A stretch of DNA of 64,000 nt, from NCBI RefSeq assembly GCF_000716785.1, contig NZ_JNYY01000001.1, positions 1,178,001 through 1,242,000 of the forward strand, written 5' to 3'. The stretch's first letter is position 1. Each line of letters starts with the position of its first letter. Positions 50,700 through 59,668 of this stretch are shown piece by piece. The translations under genes and the position numbers were made by a program. The DNA is from Amycolatopsis vancoresmycina. Its GTDB lineage: Bacteria > Actinomycetota > Actinomycetes > Mycobacteriales > Pseudonocardiaceae. The notes beneath the pieces are model-generated. The model made no database searches, had not been told where the DNA came from, and was given only the letters and a program-made list of their open reading frames with translations.

Positions 50700-53006
50700 T
50701 CACCGCAGCCCGGTGCCAGGTGCCGTCCGGGTGACGAGCCGCTCGTTCACCCAGACGGCGACCTGTGTCCGATTCGCGAAGTCCAGTTTGTTCAGGATGT
50801 GCTGGAGGTGGGTTTCCGCGGTCCGCTGGGCGATGACCAGGCGGACGGCGATCTCGCGGTTGCTCAGCCCGATCGCCACCAGCCTGGCGATCTCCGACTC
50901 GCGCCGGGTCAGCGGCGGCAGCACCGCGTCCGCGGCAGGCTCCTCGGGCCTCGCCGGCACCGGTGTCGCGAGGAGGTCGTGCGGGTTCCGCCTGCGCCCC
51001 TCGGCGAACGCCTCCTCGAACCGCGCGTCGCCGAGTGCGCCGCGAGTGGCCGCGAGCAGCTCCCGGTGGGCCAGCGACACGGCGATGTCCGGCTCCGCCC
51101 CACACCGGTCCCACAACGTCGCCGCGGTGCCGAACAACCTCGCCGCGGCCGGCCAGTCTCCGCGTTTGGCCGACGCCCACGCCAGCCCGTCCACCCGGTA
51201 CGCGGCCGACAGCACGTCGGGCACCCGCAGGTCGATCCGCAGCGCGTCGCGCATCGCGCGTTCCCCGGTACCGAGGTCACCGCCGAAGAAGATCTCGACC
51301 GTGCCCAACCCGAACAGGGCCATCGACCGGTACCACTCGTCGCGCGCCGCTTCGCACAGCTGCACCATTTCCGCGAGCAGCCGCCGGGCACCGGCGAGGT
51401 CGCGGCGGAACGCCGTGGCCACCGCCGCGATGAACATCGGGTGCAGCTGCTGGCGGACGGCGCCCCGAGCGCCGAAGATCCGCACGGCTTCGGCGGCGTT
51501 CTCCAGCGCGTGCGGCTCGACCGCGAGCAAGGCCACGAAGGCCCGCACGTGGCAGATGGCGGGTACCGCGTCGTCGTCGCCGATGGTCTCGGCGAGCGCC
51601 AGCCGTTGCCGGGCGCCGTCCAGGTCGGAGTGGAGAGCGGCGCACAGGGCCGCCCGGGCCTGCGCCGTCGCCCACCCAGGGGTGCCTTCGCCGGCGAGGG
51701 CGAGCGCCCGGTCGAGCCACTCCCGGATCTCCCCCGCGGCGCCCCGGGCTATCCAGTACTCGATCACGCCGCTCGCCATCCGCAGCGCGACCACGGCCTC
51801 GCCGGGTTCGCGCAGGGACCAGGTCAGTGCGGCGCGGACGTCCGCGTGCCGGTCGGACAAGCGGGCGAACCAGTCCTCGCGCCGGGGGCCGAACCATTCG
51901 GCGTCGGCCTGCTCGAGCAGCCGGGCGTGGTGGTCGCGGTGCCGCCGGGCCACCACGCCGGCGGCCCCGGTGGCGACCAGCCGTTCCTGACCGAACTCCC
52001 GCAGGGCCTCCAGCATCCGGTACCGGACGCCGGTCGCGCCGTCGACGCGCAGCAGCACCGACTTGTCGACCAGGCCGTCGATGGCGTCCAGCACCGCGAA
52101 CCCGGCGAGCCCCGGGACCGCGCAGACGTCCTCGGCGGCCGCCAGGTCGAACGCACCCGCGAACACCGAGCAGCACTCCCACGCGGCGCGTTCGACACCC
52201 GTGCACAGCGCGTGGCTCCCGTCGATGGTCGCGCGCAAGCTGCGGTGGCGCTCGGGCAGCGACCTCGCACCGGTGGTCAGCAGCGCGAGGCTGTCGCTCA
52301 TCCGGTCGGCGATCTGGCCGGGTGAGAGCGCGCGGATGCGCGCCGCGGCCAGCTCGACGGCCAGCGGCAGGCCCTCGAGCTGCCGGCACAACCGAACCAC
52401 GGCCGCCACGTCCTCCCCGGCAAGCCGGAACGACGGCAGCACCTCGGCCGCCCGGTCGGTGAACAGCCGCACCGCGTCGTAGGCGATGGCGTCCTCGACG
52501 GTCCGCGCACTCGACGGCGGCACGGCCAAGGGCGCGATCGGCACGACCCGCTCGCCCGCGACCCCCAGCGAACACCGGCTGGTCGCCAGGATCACCAGGT
52601 CCGGGCACGCTCGCAGCAGCTCGGCGGCCAATTCGGCGCAGTCGGCGGCGAGGTGTTCGCAGTTGTCCAGCACCACGAGCACTCGCCGGTCGCGCAGGTG
52701 GGCCAGCAGGGCGTCCCGGGCGGTCCGGGCGGGCGTGTCGTGCAGGCCGAGGCCGTCAGCGAGCGTGCGGGTGACCATGCTGCCCTCGTGCAGCCCGGCG
52801 AGGCCGGCCACGGCCACGCCGCCGGGGAACACCCGGGTCATCGAGCTGGCGACCCGGCCGGCGAGCCGCGTCTTGCCCACGCCGCCGGGGCCGGTCAGCG
52901 TGACCAGGCGCGCCTCGCCGAGGAGGCGCCGCAGCCGGGCTTCGTCCTCGGCGCGGCCCACGTAGCTCGTGAGGTCCCGTCGCGCGCTCACGCCGTTTTC
53001 GTCCAT
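50700..53006 (-). CDS. LuxR-family LAL regulator with NB-ARC-like ATPase
   Basis: 768 residues. The N-terminal ATPase (~12-330) has P-loop TGPGGVGKTRLAG (39-50), Walker B VLVVLDNCEHL and ATSRCSLGVAGE, continuing GLPLAVELAAARIRALSP, a strong signature of the AfsR/LAL-like predicted ATPase group. A helical TPR-like middle (~380-680) precedes a C-terminal GerE/LuxR helix-turn-helix (~705-760: LTRRESEIARLVAIGLSNREIAVRLVIAQRTAETHLQHILNKLDF). It probably responds to a ligand via the ATPase and activates transcription. It lies between the kinase gene and a divergent PucR-like gene. Confidence 0.92.
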   Translation of the reverse strand: MDENGVSARRDLTSYVGRAEDEARLRRLLGEARLVTLTGPGGVGKTRLAGRVASSMTRVFPGGVAVAGLAGLHEGSMVTRTLADGLGLHDTPARTARDALLAHLRDRRVLVVLDNCEHLAADCAELAAELLRACPDLVILATSRCSLGVAGERVVPIAPLAVPPSSARTVEDAIAYDAVRLFTDRAAEVLPSFRLAGEDVAAVVRLCRQLEGLPLAVELAAARIRALSPGQIADRMSDSLALLTTGARSLPERHRSLRATIDGSHALCTGVERAAWECCSVFAGAFDLAAAEDVCAVPGLAGFAVLDAIDGLVDKSVLLRVDGATGVRYRMLEALREFGQERLVATGAAGVVARRHRDHHARLLEQADAEWFGPRREDWFARLSDRHADVRAALTWSLREPGEAVVALRMASGVIEYWIARGAAGEIREWLDRALALAGEGTPGWATAQARAALCAALHSDLDGARQRLALAETIGDDDAVPAICHVRAFVALLAVEPHALENAAEAVRIFGARGAVRQQLHPMFIAAVATAFRRDLAGARRLLAEMVQLCEAARDEWYRSMALFGLGTVEIFFGGDLGTGERAMRDALRIDLRVPDVLSAAYRVDGLAWASAKRGDWPAAARLFGTAATLWDRCGAEPDIAVSLAHRELLAATRGALGDARFEEAFAEGRRRNPHDLLATPVPARPEEPAADAVLPPLTRRESEIARLVAIGLSNREIAVRLVIAQRTAETHLQHILNKLDFANRTQVAVWVNERLVTRTAPGTGLR

Positions 53007-53110
53007 CACCCGCCCTGCTCTCCGGCCCCATCTTGATCGGTCGCGGCACCGGTGTCCATGTGGCCCAGCACGGTGCGCCGATCGGCCCACGGCCGTCCAT
53101 GCGCCGCGGA

Positions 53111-53130
53111 TACGTGTTTTCCCCGACGCG
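53111..53130 (-). promoter_or_regulatory. 20-bp shared motif upstream of the LAL regulator
   Basis: Exact copy of the motif at 50651-50670, 105 bp before the LAL start and 65 bp before the divergent PucR-like start. It could therefore serve both directions here. Confidence 0.6.
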
Positions 53131-53194
53131 GCCGGCGGCGCTCCCCGGCCAGACTCGGCGCGCCAGCGATGCCCGCCCGCTCCGGAGGTCGACG

Positions 53195-54274
53195 ATGACC
53201 GTCCCCCAGCCCCTGCCCGATGGCGCCGAGGCGGTGATCGCCCGAGCGGTCGTCGCCGGTATCCGGCACGCCGTCCCCGAGCAGGCCGCGCTGTTCGACG
53301 CGGGTGCCGCAGAGTTCGTGGCCGCGCTGCTGAGGGGCGCCCGGACGGCACCGGCCGGCACCTCCGCGGACGCCTTCCGCCGGGCCGGCGCCGCGGCGGG
53401 CAGCGACCTCGACCGCCTCTCCCGCGCGTACCAGGCGGGCGGCCGGTGCGCGCTGCCCGTCGTGGCCGAGCTGGGCCGCCGGGCGCACCCGAGCGTCATC
53501 ACCACCGGCGTGGACGCCCTGCTCCGGTGTGTCGACGTGCTCATCCGCCTGTCCACCGATGCCTTCCGGGCCGCACGCACGCTGCCGGCCACCGACCTGC
53601 GCCGCGAACTGCTGCACGAGCTGCTGGCGGGCCGGCCGTGGACCGACCTGGCCGCGCGTGCGAAGTGGAGCCCACCCGAACGGGTGGTGGCCGTGGTCGT
53701 GGCGCCCGGGGCGCGCACCGCACCGTTCGGCGCGGGGCTGCTCGCCGACTTCACCGCCGAGCCACCCTGCCTGCTGCTCCCGGCGAACGCCGACCCGGCC
53801 CGCCTGCTGGGCCCCGGGCCGGCGGCGACCGGACCGGCCGTCCCGCCGGCCGAGGCGGCCACGTCGCTGCGCTGGGCGCGACGGGCGTGGGAGCTGCGAA
53901 GCCGTGGCATCCTGCCCGGCACCGGTGTCCTCCGCTGGGCCGACCACCTGACCACCCACTGGCTGGCTGCCGATGAGCTGCTGACCGGCGCCCTCGCCAC
54001 GCGCAGCCTGGAACCGCTGTCCGGGCTGCCCGCGAACCGGCGCGGCAAGCTGGCCGAAACGCTCGGCGCCGTCCTCGACGCCCGCGGCGGCGCACCCGAA
54101 GTCGCAGCCCGCCTGGGCATCCACCCCCAGACGGCACGCCACCGGCTCCACCGGCTGCGCGCCCTCTTCGGCGCCGCCTTGGACGACCCCGGAGAACGGC
54201 TGAACCTGCGCATCGCGTTGCGCGCCGAGCGAGTGCTGGCCGGCGAGGCCGCCTCGTGCGTACGAAGCGCTTGA
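53195..54274 (+). CDS. PucR-like transcriptional regulator
   Basis: 359 residues. The N-terminal region (~1-130) is a helical domain of the RsbR/GGDEF-like type found in PucR and CdaR relatives. A degenerate middle domain (~150-270) follows. The C-terminus is a PucR-type helix-turn-helix (~285-345: LAETLGAVLDARGGAPEVAARLGIHPQTARHRLHRLRALFG). CGGAGG sits 7 bp before the ATG. It is divergent from the LAL regulator, with the shared 20-bp motif between them. Its inducer and targets are unknown. Confidence 0.88.
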   Translation: MTVPQPLPDGAEAVIARAVVAGIRHAVPEQAALFDAGAAEFVAALLRGARTAPAGTSADAFRRAGAAAGSDLDRLSRAYQAGGRCALPVVAELGRRAHPSVITTGVDALLRCVDVLIRLSTDAFRAARTLPATDLRRELLHELLAGRPWTDLAARAKWSPPERVVAVVVAPGARTAPFGAGLLADFTAEPPCLLLPANADPARLLGPGPAATGPAVPPAEAATSLRWARRAWELRSRGILPGTGVLRWADHLTTHWLAADELLTGALATRSLEPLSGLPANRRGKLAETLGAVLDARGGAPEVAARLGIHPQTARHRLHRLRALFGAALDDPGERLNLRIALRAERVLAGEAASCVRSA

Positions 54275-54370
54275 TGGTGGTTGGCTGCGCCGGAGCGTTC
54301 CGGAGCTCCGGCTCGGCAGGTCTCACATCCGCGCCGCGGACCGGGTTTGGGCACTCGACAGCGGAGGCCA

Positions 54371-54745
54371 ATGATCGCCAGGCGTATCGTCGGAAGCGTG
54401 GAGAAGCGCGTCGCGGCGGAGTCGATCGGGCGGGCCCGCGCCGAGACCGAGCGGCTGGCCACGGCGTTGGCGCGGCAACGCGACGACATCGTGGCGGCGT
54501 CGCAGTTCGACAGCGGCGACGACGAACACGACCCCGAAGGCGCGACCATCGCCTTCGAGCGGGCTCAGGTCCAGGCCTTGCTGCGGCAGGCGCAGGACGA
54601 CCTCGCGGCCCTCGGGAAGGCCGCCGAACGGGTGGGAGCCGGTGTCTACGAGGTCTGCGAACGCTGTGGCGGTCCGATCGCGGAGGACCGGCTGCTCGCC
54701 CTGCCGGCCACGCGGATCTGCATCGCCTGCGCGAACCGGAGGTGA
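54371..54745 (+). CDS. DksA/TraR-type C4 zinc-finger protein
   Basis: 124 residues: a long amphipathic helical hairpin (~15-85, AETERLATALARQRDDIVAA ... ALLRQAQDDLAALGKAAERV) ends in the four-cysteine zinc finger CERCGGPIAEDRLLALPATRICIAC. DksA/TraR proteins insert the coiled coil into the RNA polymerase secondary channel, but many actinobacterial members are uncharacterised. The acidic DD tip residues of DksA are not obvious here. GGAGG lies close to the ATG; a GTG at 54398 is an alternative start. Confidence 0.82.
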   Translation: MIARRIVGSVEKRVAAESIGRARAETERLATALARQRDDIVAASQFDSGDDEHDPEGATIAFERAQVQALLRQAQDDLAALGKAAERVGAGVYEVCERCGGPIAEDRLLALPATRICIACANRR

Positions 54746-54815
54746 CGGCCCCGACTGTCCGAATTGGACGCGCGGGTGCTCTGTGCCGCACTGACCGTTC
54801 TCGGCGGTCCGGTGC

Positions 54816-55526
54816 TCACCTCTCCGGCTGCGCCAGGAGTGCCTTCGCGACGTCGTCGGCGTGCGTGATGATCGCCTCGTGCGTTCCCGGCACCAGTACC
54901 GGCTCGACGCCGAGCCGGGCGGCCAGGTCCGCGCCGGGGAGGGCGAGCGCCTGGTCGCGCTCGGCGAGGAGGTACGTCATCGGCACGTCGAGGCCCGCGA
55001 AACCGACCTCGGCGAGGGCGTCGAGCATGTAGGCGCCCGGCTGGGGCACCAGCAGTTCGTGGACGAGCCGCTGCACCTGCTCGGGCTCGTCCTGCATGAG
55101 CGACTCGCGGAACGCGGCGAAGTCCAGCTCGAAGGCGAAGTTCGGCGCCCCCTCGATCGTTGCGCGGACGTAGGCGCCGACCTCCGGCCCCATGGCTTCG
55201 GCCATCGACTCCCCCGCCCGCGGCACGAACGCGCTGACCATCGCGATGGCGCCCAGCCGCTCGCCCAGCCTCCGGGCGGCACCGGCGATCGGGATGCCAC
55301 CCCAGCTGTGACCCACCAGCACGACGTCGGTCAGGTCCCGCCGCTCGACCTCGGCGACCAGGTACGCCACGGCGTCCGCCAACCGCACCTCGCGCGGGTC
55401 GTCCCCCGCCGACATGTCGGGCATCGTCAGGGCGACGGCCCGGTGCCCCGCGCCGGCGATCCGCCGCGCCACCGGGTGCCAGGCCCACCCGCCGTGCCAC
55501 GCGCCCGGCACGAAGACGTAGTCCAC
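54816..55526 (-). CDS. Alpha/beta hydrolase
   Basis: A 236-residue esterase-like protein: YVFVPGAWHGGWAWHPVARRI, VVLVGHSWGGIPI (nucleophile elbow), MTYLLAERDQALAL (acid) and PVLVPGTHEAIITHADDVAKAL (histidine). It resembles plant-esterase/hydroxynitrile-lyase-like hydrolases common in actinomycetes. GTG start. It is divergent from the tetR gene with a 27-bp dyad between, so it is almost certainly that repressor's target. The regulated substrate is unknown. Confidence 0.88.
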   Translation of the reverse strand: MDYVFVPGAWHGGWAWHPVARRIAGAGHRAVALTMPDMSAGDDPREVRLADAVAYLVAEVERRDLTDVVLVGHSWGGIPIAGAARRLGERLGAIAMVSAFVPRAGESMAEAMGPEVGAYVRATIEGAPNFAFELDFAAFRESLMQDEPEQVQRLVHELLVPQPGAYMLDALAEVGFAGLDVPMTYLLAERDQALALPGADLAARLGVEPVLVPGTHEAIITHADDVAKALLAQPER

Positions 55527-55556
55527 CGAATCCCCCTCCGACTAAAGTGGCCCTTC

Positions 55557-55583
55557 ATTCGCTGGAGTCACACTCCAGTGAAT
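55557..55583. promoter_or_regulatory. TetR operator dyad between hydrolase and tetR
   Basis: ATTCGCTGGAGT-CAC-ACTCCAGTGAAT is a 12-bp inverted repeat with one mismatch, centred in the 76-bp divergent promoter region. Its size and placement fit a TetR dimer site controlling both genes. Confidence 0.7.
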
Positions 55584-55602
55584 CGAGAGCTACGCTACCA
55601 CG

Positions 55603-56223
55603 GTGCCCACCAGGAACACCGGCGGCAGGCGAGCCGAATACGCCGCAGCGACCCGCCAGGCCATCCACGACGCCGCCCGGGAACTGTTCGTCGCCAAGGG
55701 GTACTTCGCGACGACGGTCGACGACATCGCCACGGCCGCCCGCGTCGCCCCCGCCTCCGTGTACGCCGTCGTCGGGGGGAAGCAGGGCCTGCTCACCGCG
55801 ATCATCGAAGCCAGGACCACCGCGCCGGACGTCGACGAGACCTACGCCCGCATCTCCGCCTTCGACGACGCCGACGAGTTGCTCCGCTTCATCACCCACG
55901 CCACGCGCGTCCGGTTCGAGAACGCCCGGGACCTCATGCGCGTGATCACCGGCACCGCACCCCACGACCCGGCCGCGGCCCGGGCCCTGCGTGCCGCCCA
56001 CGCCAGCCTCCGCACCGGCCTGAACCTCACCGCGCGACGCCTGGCCGAGCTGGCTGCGCTTCGCGACCGGGTCGACGCCGAATCGGCCACCGACACCCTG
56101 TGGTTCCACCTCAGCAACGCGGCGTACTTCATGCTCACCGACGACAACAACTGGTCCCTCGACAAGGCCGAAGGATGGCTGCTCGAATCCTTGCGGACGG
56201 CCCTTCTCCGCCCGGCTGACTGA
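55603..56223 (+). CDS. TetR-family transcriptional repressor
   Basis: 206 residues. The N-terminal TetR helix-turn-helix spans ~12-60 (ATRQAIHDAARELFVAKGYFATTVDDIATAARVAPASVYAVVGGKQGLLTAII). The rest is the helical ligand and dimerisation domain. It begins with GTG and is divergent from the alpha/beta hydrolase gene over a clear dyad, so repression of that gene and itself is the simplest model. Confidence 0.9.
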   Translation: MPTRNTGGRRAEYAAATRQAIHDAARELFVAKGYFATTVDDIATAARVAPASVYAVVGGKQGLLTAIIEARTTAPDVDETYARISAFDDADELLRFITHATRVRFENARDLMRVITGTAPHDPAAARALRAAHASLRTGLNLTARRLAELAALRDRVDAESATDTLWFHLSNAAYFMLTDDNNWSLDKAEGWLLESLRTALLRPAD

Positions 56224-56290
56224 CCGCTCACGCCCGAGGTCACTCCGGCTTCGGCGGCCATTCCCTCCGGTCCGTGTAGCCTGAGCTCCG

Positions 56291-56307
56291 TGTTCACGAA
56301 GTGAACA
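56291..56307. promoter_or_regulatory. IclR operator copy 1 (TGTTCAC-GAA-GTGAACA)
   Basis: Perfect 7-bp inverted repeat with a 3-bp centre, 30 bp before the chosen iclR start. Sixteen of its 17 bases recur in front of the transporter gene at 58644, which makes it the probable IclR binding site and shows autoregulation. Confidence 0.75.
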
Positions 56308-56336
56308 GTGATTCCAGACTTCCGGCGGAGGCACCC

Positions 56337-57128
56337 GTGACCAAACCGACGCGGTCCCCGGAGGCCCGCGCGGACCAGGCGGACATCCAGGCGGTGAGCC
56401 GGGTCAGCCAGATCCTCTCGCTGTTCGACCCGGCGACCCCCGAGGTGACCGCCGGGGAGGTCGCCGAACGGCTCGGCCTCAACCGCACCACGGCGTACCG
56501 CTACTGCACCTCGCTCGTCGCGGCCGGCCTGCTGGAACGCAACGCCGACGGCGGTTACCTGCCCGGCGGGCTGCTGCTGCAGCTCGGCGCGTTCGCGATC
56601 GGGCACCGCCGGGTCGTCAACCTCGCGCCGCGGCACATGCAGGCGCTCTCGCGCGCCACGCAGACCAGCGTCGTGCTCAGCCTCTGGGGGCTCACCGGCC
56701 CGGTCGTCTCGCGGGTCGAGGAGAACGCCTCGACCATCGTCATCGTGTCGGTGCGGGTCGGCAGCCACCTGCCGCTGGACACCGCGCAGAGCAAGGTCTT
56801 CCTCGCCTACCACGCCGACCAGCTGTCGATGGAACGCCTGATCGGCACCCTGTCCGGCCCGGCGCGCGACGAGCTGCGCGCCGACGTCGAACGCGTGCGC
56901 GCGGCCGGCCACTGCTCCGCGATGAGTACGCCCGGCATCGTCGCGGTGGCCGCGCCGGTCTTCGACGAGTACGGCATCTGCGCCACGATCGCCATCGTGG
57001 GCCCGGACAACACCCTGTCGATGGGCGACGACACGCCGGAGCTGCGGGTCGTGGTCGACACCGCGCGCGAGCTCACCCACGAGCTGGGCGGCCACTACCG
57101 TCCCGACGACATCCAGCGGGCGGGGTAG
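56337..57128 (+). CDS. IclR-family transcriptional regulator
   Basis: 263 residues. The N-terminal winged helix (~20-80: AVSRVSQILSLFDPATPEVTAGEVAERLGLNRTTAYRYCTSLVAAGLLER) is followed by the IclR effector domain (~95-255: HMQALSRATQTSVVLSLWG ... TPGIVAVAAPVFDEYGICATIAIVG). GTG at 56337 is chosen because GGAGG lies 6 bp upstream; an earlier in-frame GTG at 56301 would sit inside the operator. It is convergent with the transporter gene it probably controls. Confidence 0.9.
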   Translation: MTKPTRSPEARADQADIQAVSRVSQILSLFDPATPEVTAGEVAERLGLNRTTAYRYCTSLVAAGLLERNADGGYLPGGLLLQLGAFAIGHRRVVNLAPRHMQALSRATQTSVVLSLWGLTGPVVSRVEENASTIVIVSVRVGSHLPLDTAQSKVFLAYHADQLSMERLIGTLSGPARDELRADVERVRAAGHCSAMSTPGIVAVAAPVFDEYGICATIAIVGPDNTLSMGDDTPELRVVVDTARELTHELGGHYRPDDIQRAG

Positions 57129-57139
57129 GGTCCGAACGT

Positions 57140-57188
57140 CGCGAATGACTCATTCGGGACGTCCGAGGTCCCGAATGAGTCATTCGCG
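57140..57188. repeat. Compound palindrome, copy 1 (GAATGACTCATTC family); likely bidirectional terminator
   Basis: A perfect 21-bp inverted repeat (CGCGAATGACTCATTCGGGA-type arms) around a 7-bp spacer. Each arm is itself a palindrome, GAATGA-c-TCATTC. It lies between the convergent iclR and transporter genes. A near-identical copy is at 61341-61391. Confidence 0.8.
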
Positions 57189-57254
57189 GCACCCGGCGCC
57201 GGGGCCCGCCTGCGCGAGCCCCGGCCGGCTGCGTCCATTCAGGACAGGGCGCGT

Positions 57255-58616
57255 TCAGGACAGGGCGGGGATCGTGCTGTCGTCGGACATGTCGACGTCC
57301 TTGGTCTCCGGGCCGAGGAAACCGCCGAGGCTGATCAGCAGGCCGGCCAGCACGATCAGCACGCCCGGGGCCAGGTGCGCGGGCATGATCCCGTCGAACC
57401 GCTGCAGGTAGAACTGGTAGAACGCCGGGGCGATCAGCGCGAGGCTGTAGCCGACGCCGTAGCCGGTCGAGCGGATGCTCGCCGGGAACCGCTCGGTCAG
57501 GTACGCCGCGATCGGGCCGAACGTGCCGACCGTGAACACCCCGATGAGCACGCCGAAACCGAGCGCCGCGCCGAAGCCGCCGTTCGAGGCCATCAGCAGC
57601 GTGTAGGACCCCGCGCCGAGCACGACCATCGACAGGCCGTAGCCGATGTAGAACCGCCGGCGGCCGATGCGCTGGGACAGCACCCCGAACACCGGGTAGG
57701 ACAGCGCGGCGGCCGCGTTGATGACGAGCATGGTCGCGGTGACCTCCTTGCTCGACAGGTCCAGGTGGGCCTTCAGCTGCGCGGGCGTCACGGCGGCTTC
57801 CATGTTGGTCGCGAGCCACGTGCCGGTCATCAGGACGAACACCTGGCCCAGCGCCCGCGGGTACTTCTTCAGCAGCCGGAGGAACGGCAGCTTGTGCTTC
57901 TCGCCGGTCAGCCGGGCCGGCGGCTCGTGGACCTGCTTGCGGTAGTAGCGGAACAGCACGGCCGCCAGCGCCGCCCCGACGAAGAACGGGATCCGCCAGC
58001 CCCACTGGACGTACGCGCTGTGCAGGCCGGCGGACGGCAGCAGCTGCAGCATCAGCAGCGTGATCGCGGCGATCACCGCGTACGCGGCGGGCGAGGTCGA
58101 CGTGATGATCGAGGCGTAGAGGCCGCGCTTGTGCTTCGGGCTCCACTCCATCGCCAGCGGAACCGCCGTCGTGTACTCCCCGCCGAGGAAGATCCCGTCC
58201 ACGAACCGCAGGGCGATGAGGATGCCGACCGACCACATCCCGATCGTCTCGTGTCCGGGCAGGCACGCGGTCAGCAGCGTGATGAGGCCGAACCCGCCGA
58301 CCGCGACCAGCGTCGTCCGCTTGCGCCCGACCGTGTCGGCGAAGTGGCCGAAGACGATCGCGCCGAGCGGGCGGCCGATCAGCGTCGACGCGAACACCAG
58401 GGACGCCAGCAGCGCGGTCGTGCTCGCGCTCAGGTTGGCCGCCTGGAAGTACGCCGCGGCCGGGGCCAGCACGACGATCGGCAGGTAGATGTCGAACTGG
58501 TCGACGAAGTAGGCGAGCGTCCCGCCGCGGATCGCGGCGCGCACCTTGGCCGCGTCCGGGCCGTGCGGGGTACCGGGTCGGGCGGCCGTCCCTGCGGCGC
58601 TGGGCGGTGTGGACAT
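57255..58616 (-). CDS. MFS transporter (metabolite:H+ symporter family)
   Basis: A 453-residue, 12-helix carrier of the MHS/sugar-transporter-like group. Marks are GRPLGAIVFGHFADTVGRKRT (loop 2-3 signature), DGIFLGGEYTTAVPLAMEW, GWRIPFFVGAALA, YPVFGVLSQRIGRRRFYIG and LTERFPASIRSTGYGVGYS. Members import carboxylates with protons. Its start lies 28 bp from the IclR operator copy, so uptake is under IclR control. The substrate is presumably the acid degraded by the genes at 58766-63080. Confidence 0.9.
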   Translation of the reverse strand: MSTPPSAAGTAARPGTPHGPDAAKVRAAIRGGTLAYFVDQFDIYLPIVVLAPAAAYFQAANLSASTTALLASLVFASTLIGRPLGAIVFGHFADTVGRKRTTLVAVGGFGLITLLTACLPGHETIGMWSVGILIALRFVDGIFLGGEYTTAVPLAMEWSPKHKRGLYASIITSTSPAAYAVIAAITLLMLQLLPSAGLHSAYVQWGWRIPFFVGAALAAVLFRYYRKQVHEPPARLTGEKHKLPFLRLLKKYPRALGQVFVLMTGTWLATNMEAAVTPAQLKAHLDLSSKEVTATMLVINAAAALSYPVFGVLSQRIGRRRFYIGYGLSMVVLGAGSYTLLMASNGGFGAALGFGVLIGVFTVGTFGPIAAYLTERFPASIRSTGYGVGYSLALIAPAFYQFYLQRFDGIMPAHLAPGVLIVLAGLLISLGGFLGPETKDVDMSDDSTIPALS

Positions 58617-58643
58617 CGTCGTCCTCCGTTGCTCCGAACTGAA

Positions 58644-58660
58644 TGTTCACGAAGTGAACG
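58644..58660. promoter_or_regulatory. IclR operator copy 2 (TGTTCAC-GAA-GTGAACG)
   Basis: Sixteen of 17 bases are identical to the site before iclR. It lies 28 bp upstream of the transporter start (minus) and 106 bp upstream of the divergent catabolic operon (plus). A further GTGAAC half-site occurs at 58728 and a TTGACA at 58710. Confidence 0.75.
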
Positions 58661-58765
58661 TCAGACACTCTAAATATGCGCCCGTCGAGACACAAGAGCG
58701 GTCGCAGGGTTGACAGTCGGTCTTATAGTGAACTTTGACTTCATAATGCGAACGGAAGGCCGCCC

Positions 58766-59656
58766 ATGAGCCCGCGCCCCGCCATCGCCGCCGTCCTGGA
58801 CGGCCTGGCCGACATGCACGTCCACTCCGGCCCCAGCCCGTTCCCCCGGCGGTTCGACCACGTCGAAGCCGCGCGGGACGGGGCCCGGATCGGGATGCGC
58901 GCCATGGTCGCCAAGTCCCACCACCACAACACCCAGATGGACGTCCTCGCGATGACGGACCGGCTCGCCGAGGTCGAGGCGCAGGTCTTCGGCGGCATCG
59001 CGCTCAACAGCACGGTCGGCGGGCTCAACGTCCACGCCGTGCGCATGACCCTGCGCATGGGCGGCAAGGTCGTCTGGTTCCCGACCATCTCCTCCGGACG
59101 GCACCTCGACTGCCACCCCGAGGACGGCGCCTTCCCGACCACCACCGTCCCGCTGACGCTCGAGCGCATCGACATCGTCGACGGCGAAGGCGCCCTCAAG
59201 CCCGAAGCGATCGAGATCCTCGACGAGATCAAAGAGCAGCAGGCCGTCCTCAACGGCGGGCACATGTACCCCGAGTACATCAAGACGCTGTTCCAGGAGG
59301 CCCACGAGCGCGGCCTGAAGCGGATGGTCGTCAGCCACCCGGACTTCGTCATCGGCGCCGATCCGGCCCTGTGCCGCGAGCTGATCGAGCTCGGCGCGTT
59401 CATCGAGCACGAGGTCGGCATGTACGACCCCGAAGGCACCCAGAAATGGGATCCGAAGCAGCTGCTGACCTGGATCGAAACGCTCGGCCCCGAGCACACC
59501 GTGCTGGCCTCGGACTTCGGCCAGCAGGCCAACCCCAAGCCGGTGGACGCCTGGCTGCGCGTCGGCGAGGCGCTGCTCGACCTCGGGCTGCCGGAGAAGG
59601 ACCTGCGGCGGATGGTCCGGGACAACCCGGCGTACCTGCTGAACCTCGACGCCTGA
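58766..59656 (+). CDS. DUF6282-type amidohydrolase-like metal-dependent hydrolase
   Basis: A 296-residue TIM-barrel-type hydrolase. DMHVHSGPSPFPRRFD carries the HxH metal motif, VAKSHHHNTQMDV more histidines, KRMVVSHPDFVIGAD another metal-site histidine and VLASDFGQQANP the terminal aspartate. These match an amidohydrolase-like metal centre. The last segment, LRRMVRDNPAYLLNLD, is typical of amidohydrolase ends. It is the first gene of the catabolic operon. It probably hydrolyses a lactone or amide bond; no substrate is established. Confidence 0.82.
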   Translation: MSPRPAIAAVLDGLADMHVHSGPSPFPRRFDHVEAARDGARIGMRAMVAKSHHHNTQMDVLAMTDRLAEVEAQVFGGIALNSTVGGLNVHAVRMTLRMGGKVVWFPTISSGRHLDCHPEDGAFPTTTVPLTLERIDIVDGEGALKPEAIEILDEIKEQQAVLNGGHMYPEYIKTLFQEAHERGLKRMVVSHPDFVIGADPALCRELIELGAFIEHEVGMYDPEGTQKWDPKQLLTWIETLGPEHTVLASDFGQQANPKPVDAWLRVGEALLDLGLPEKDLRRMVRDNPAYLLNLDA

Positions 59657-59668
59657 AAGGACGCGACC

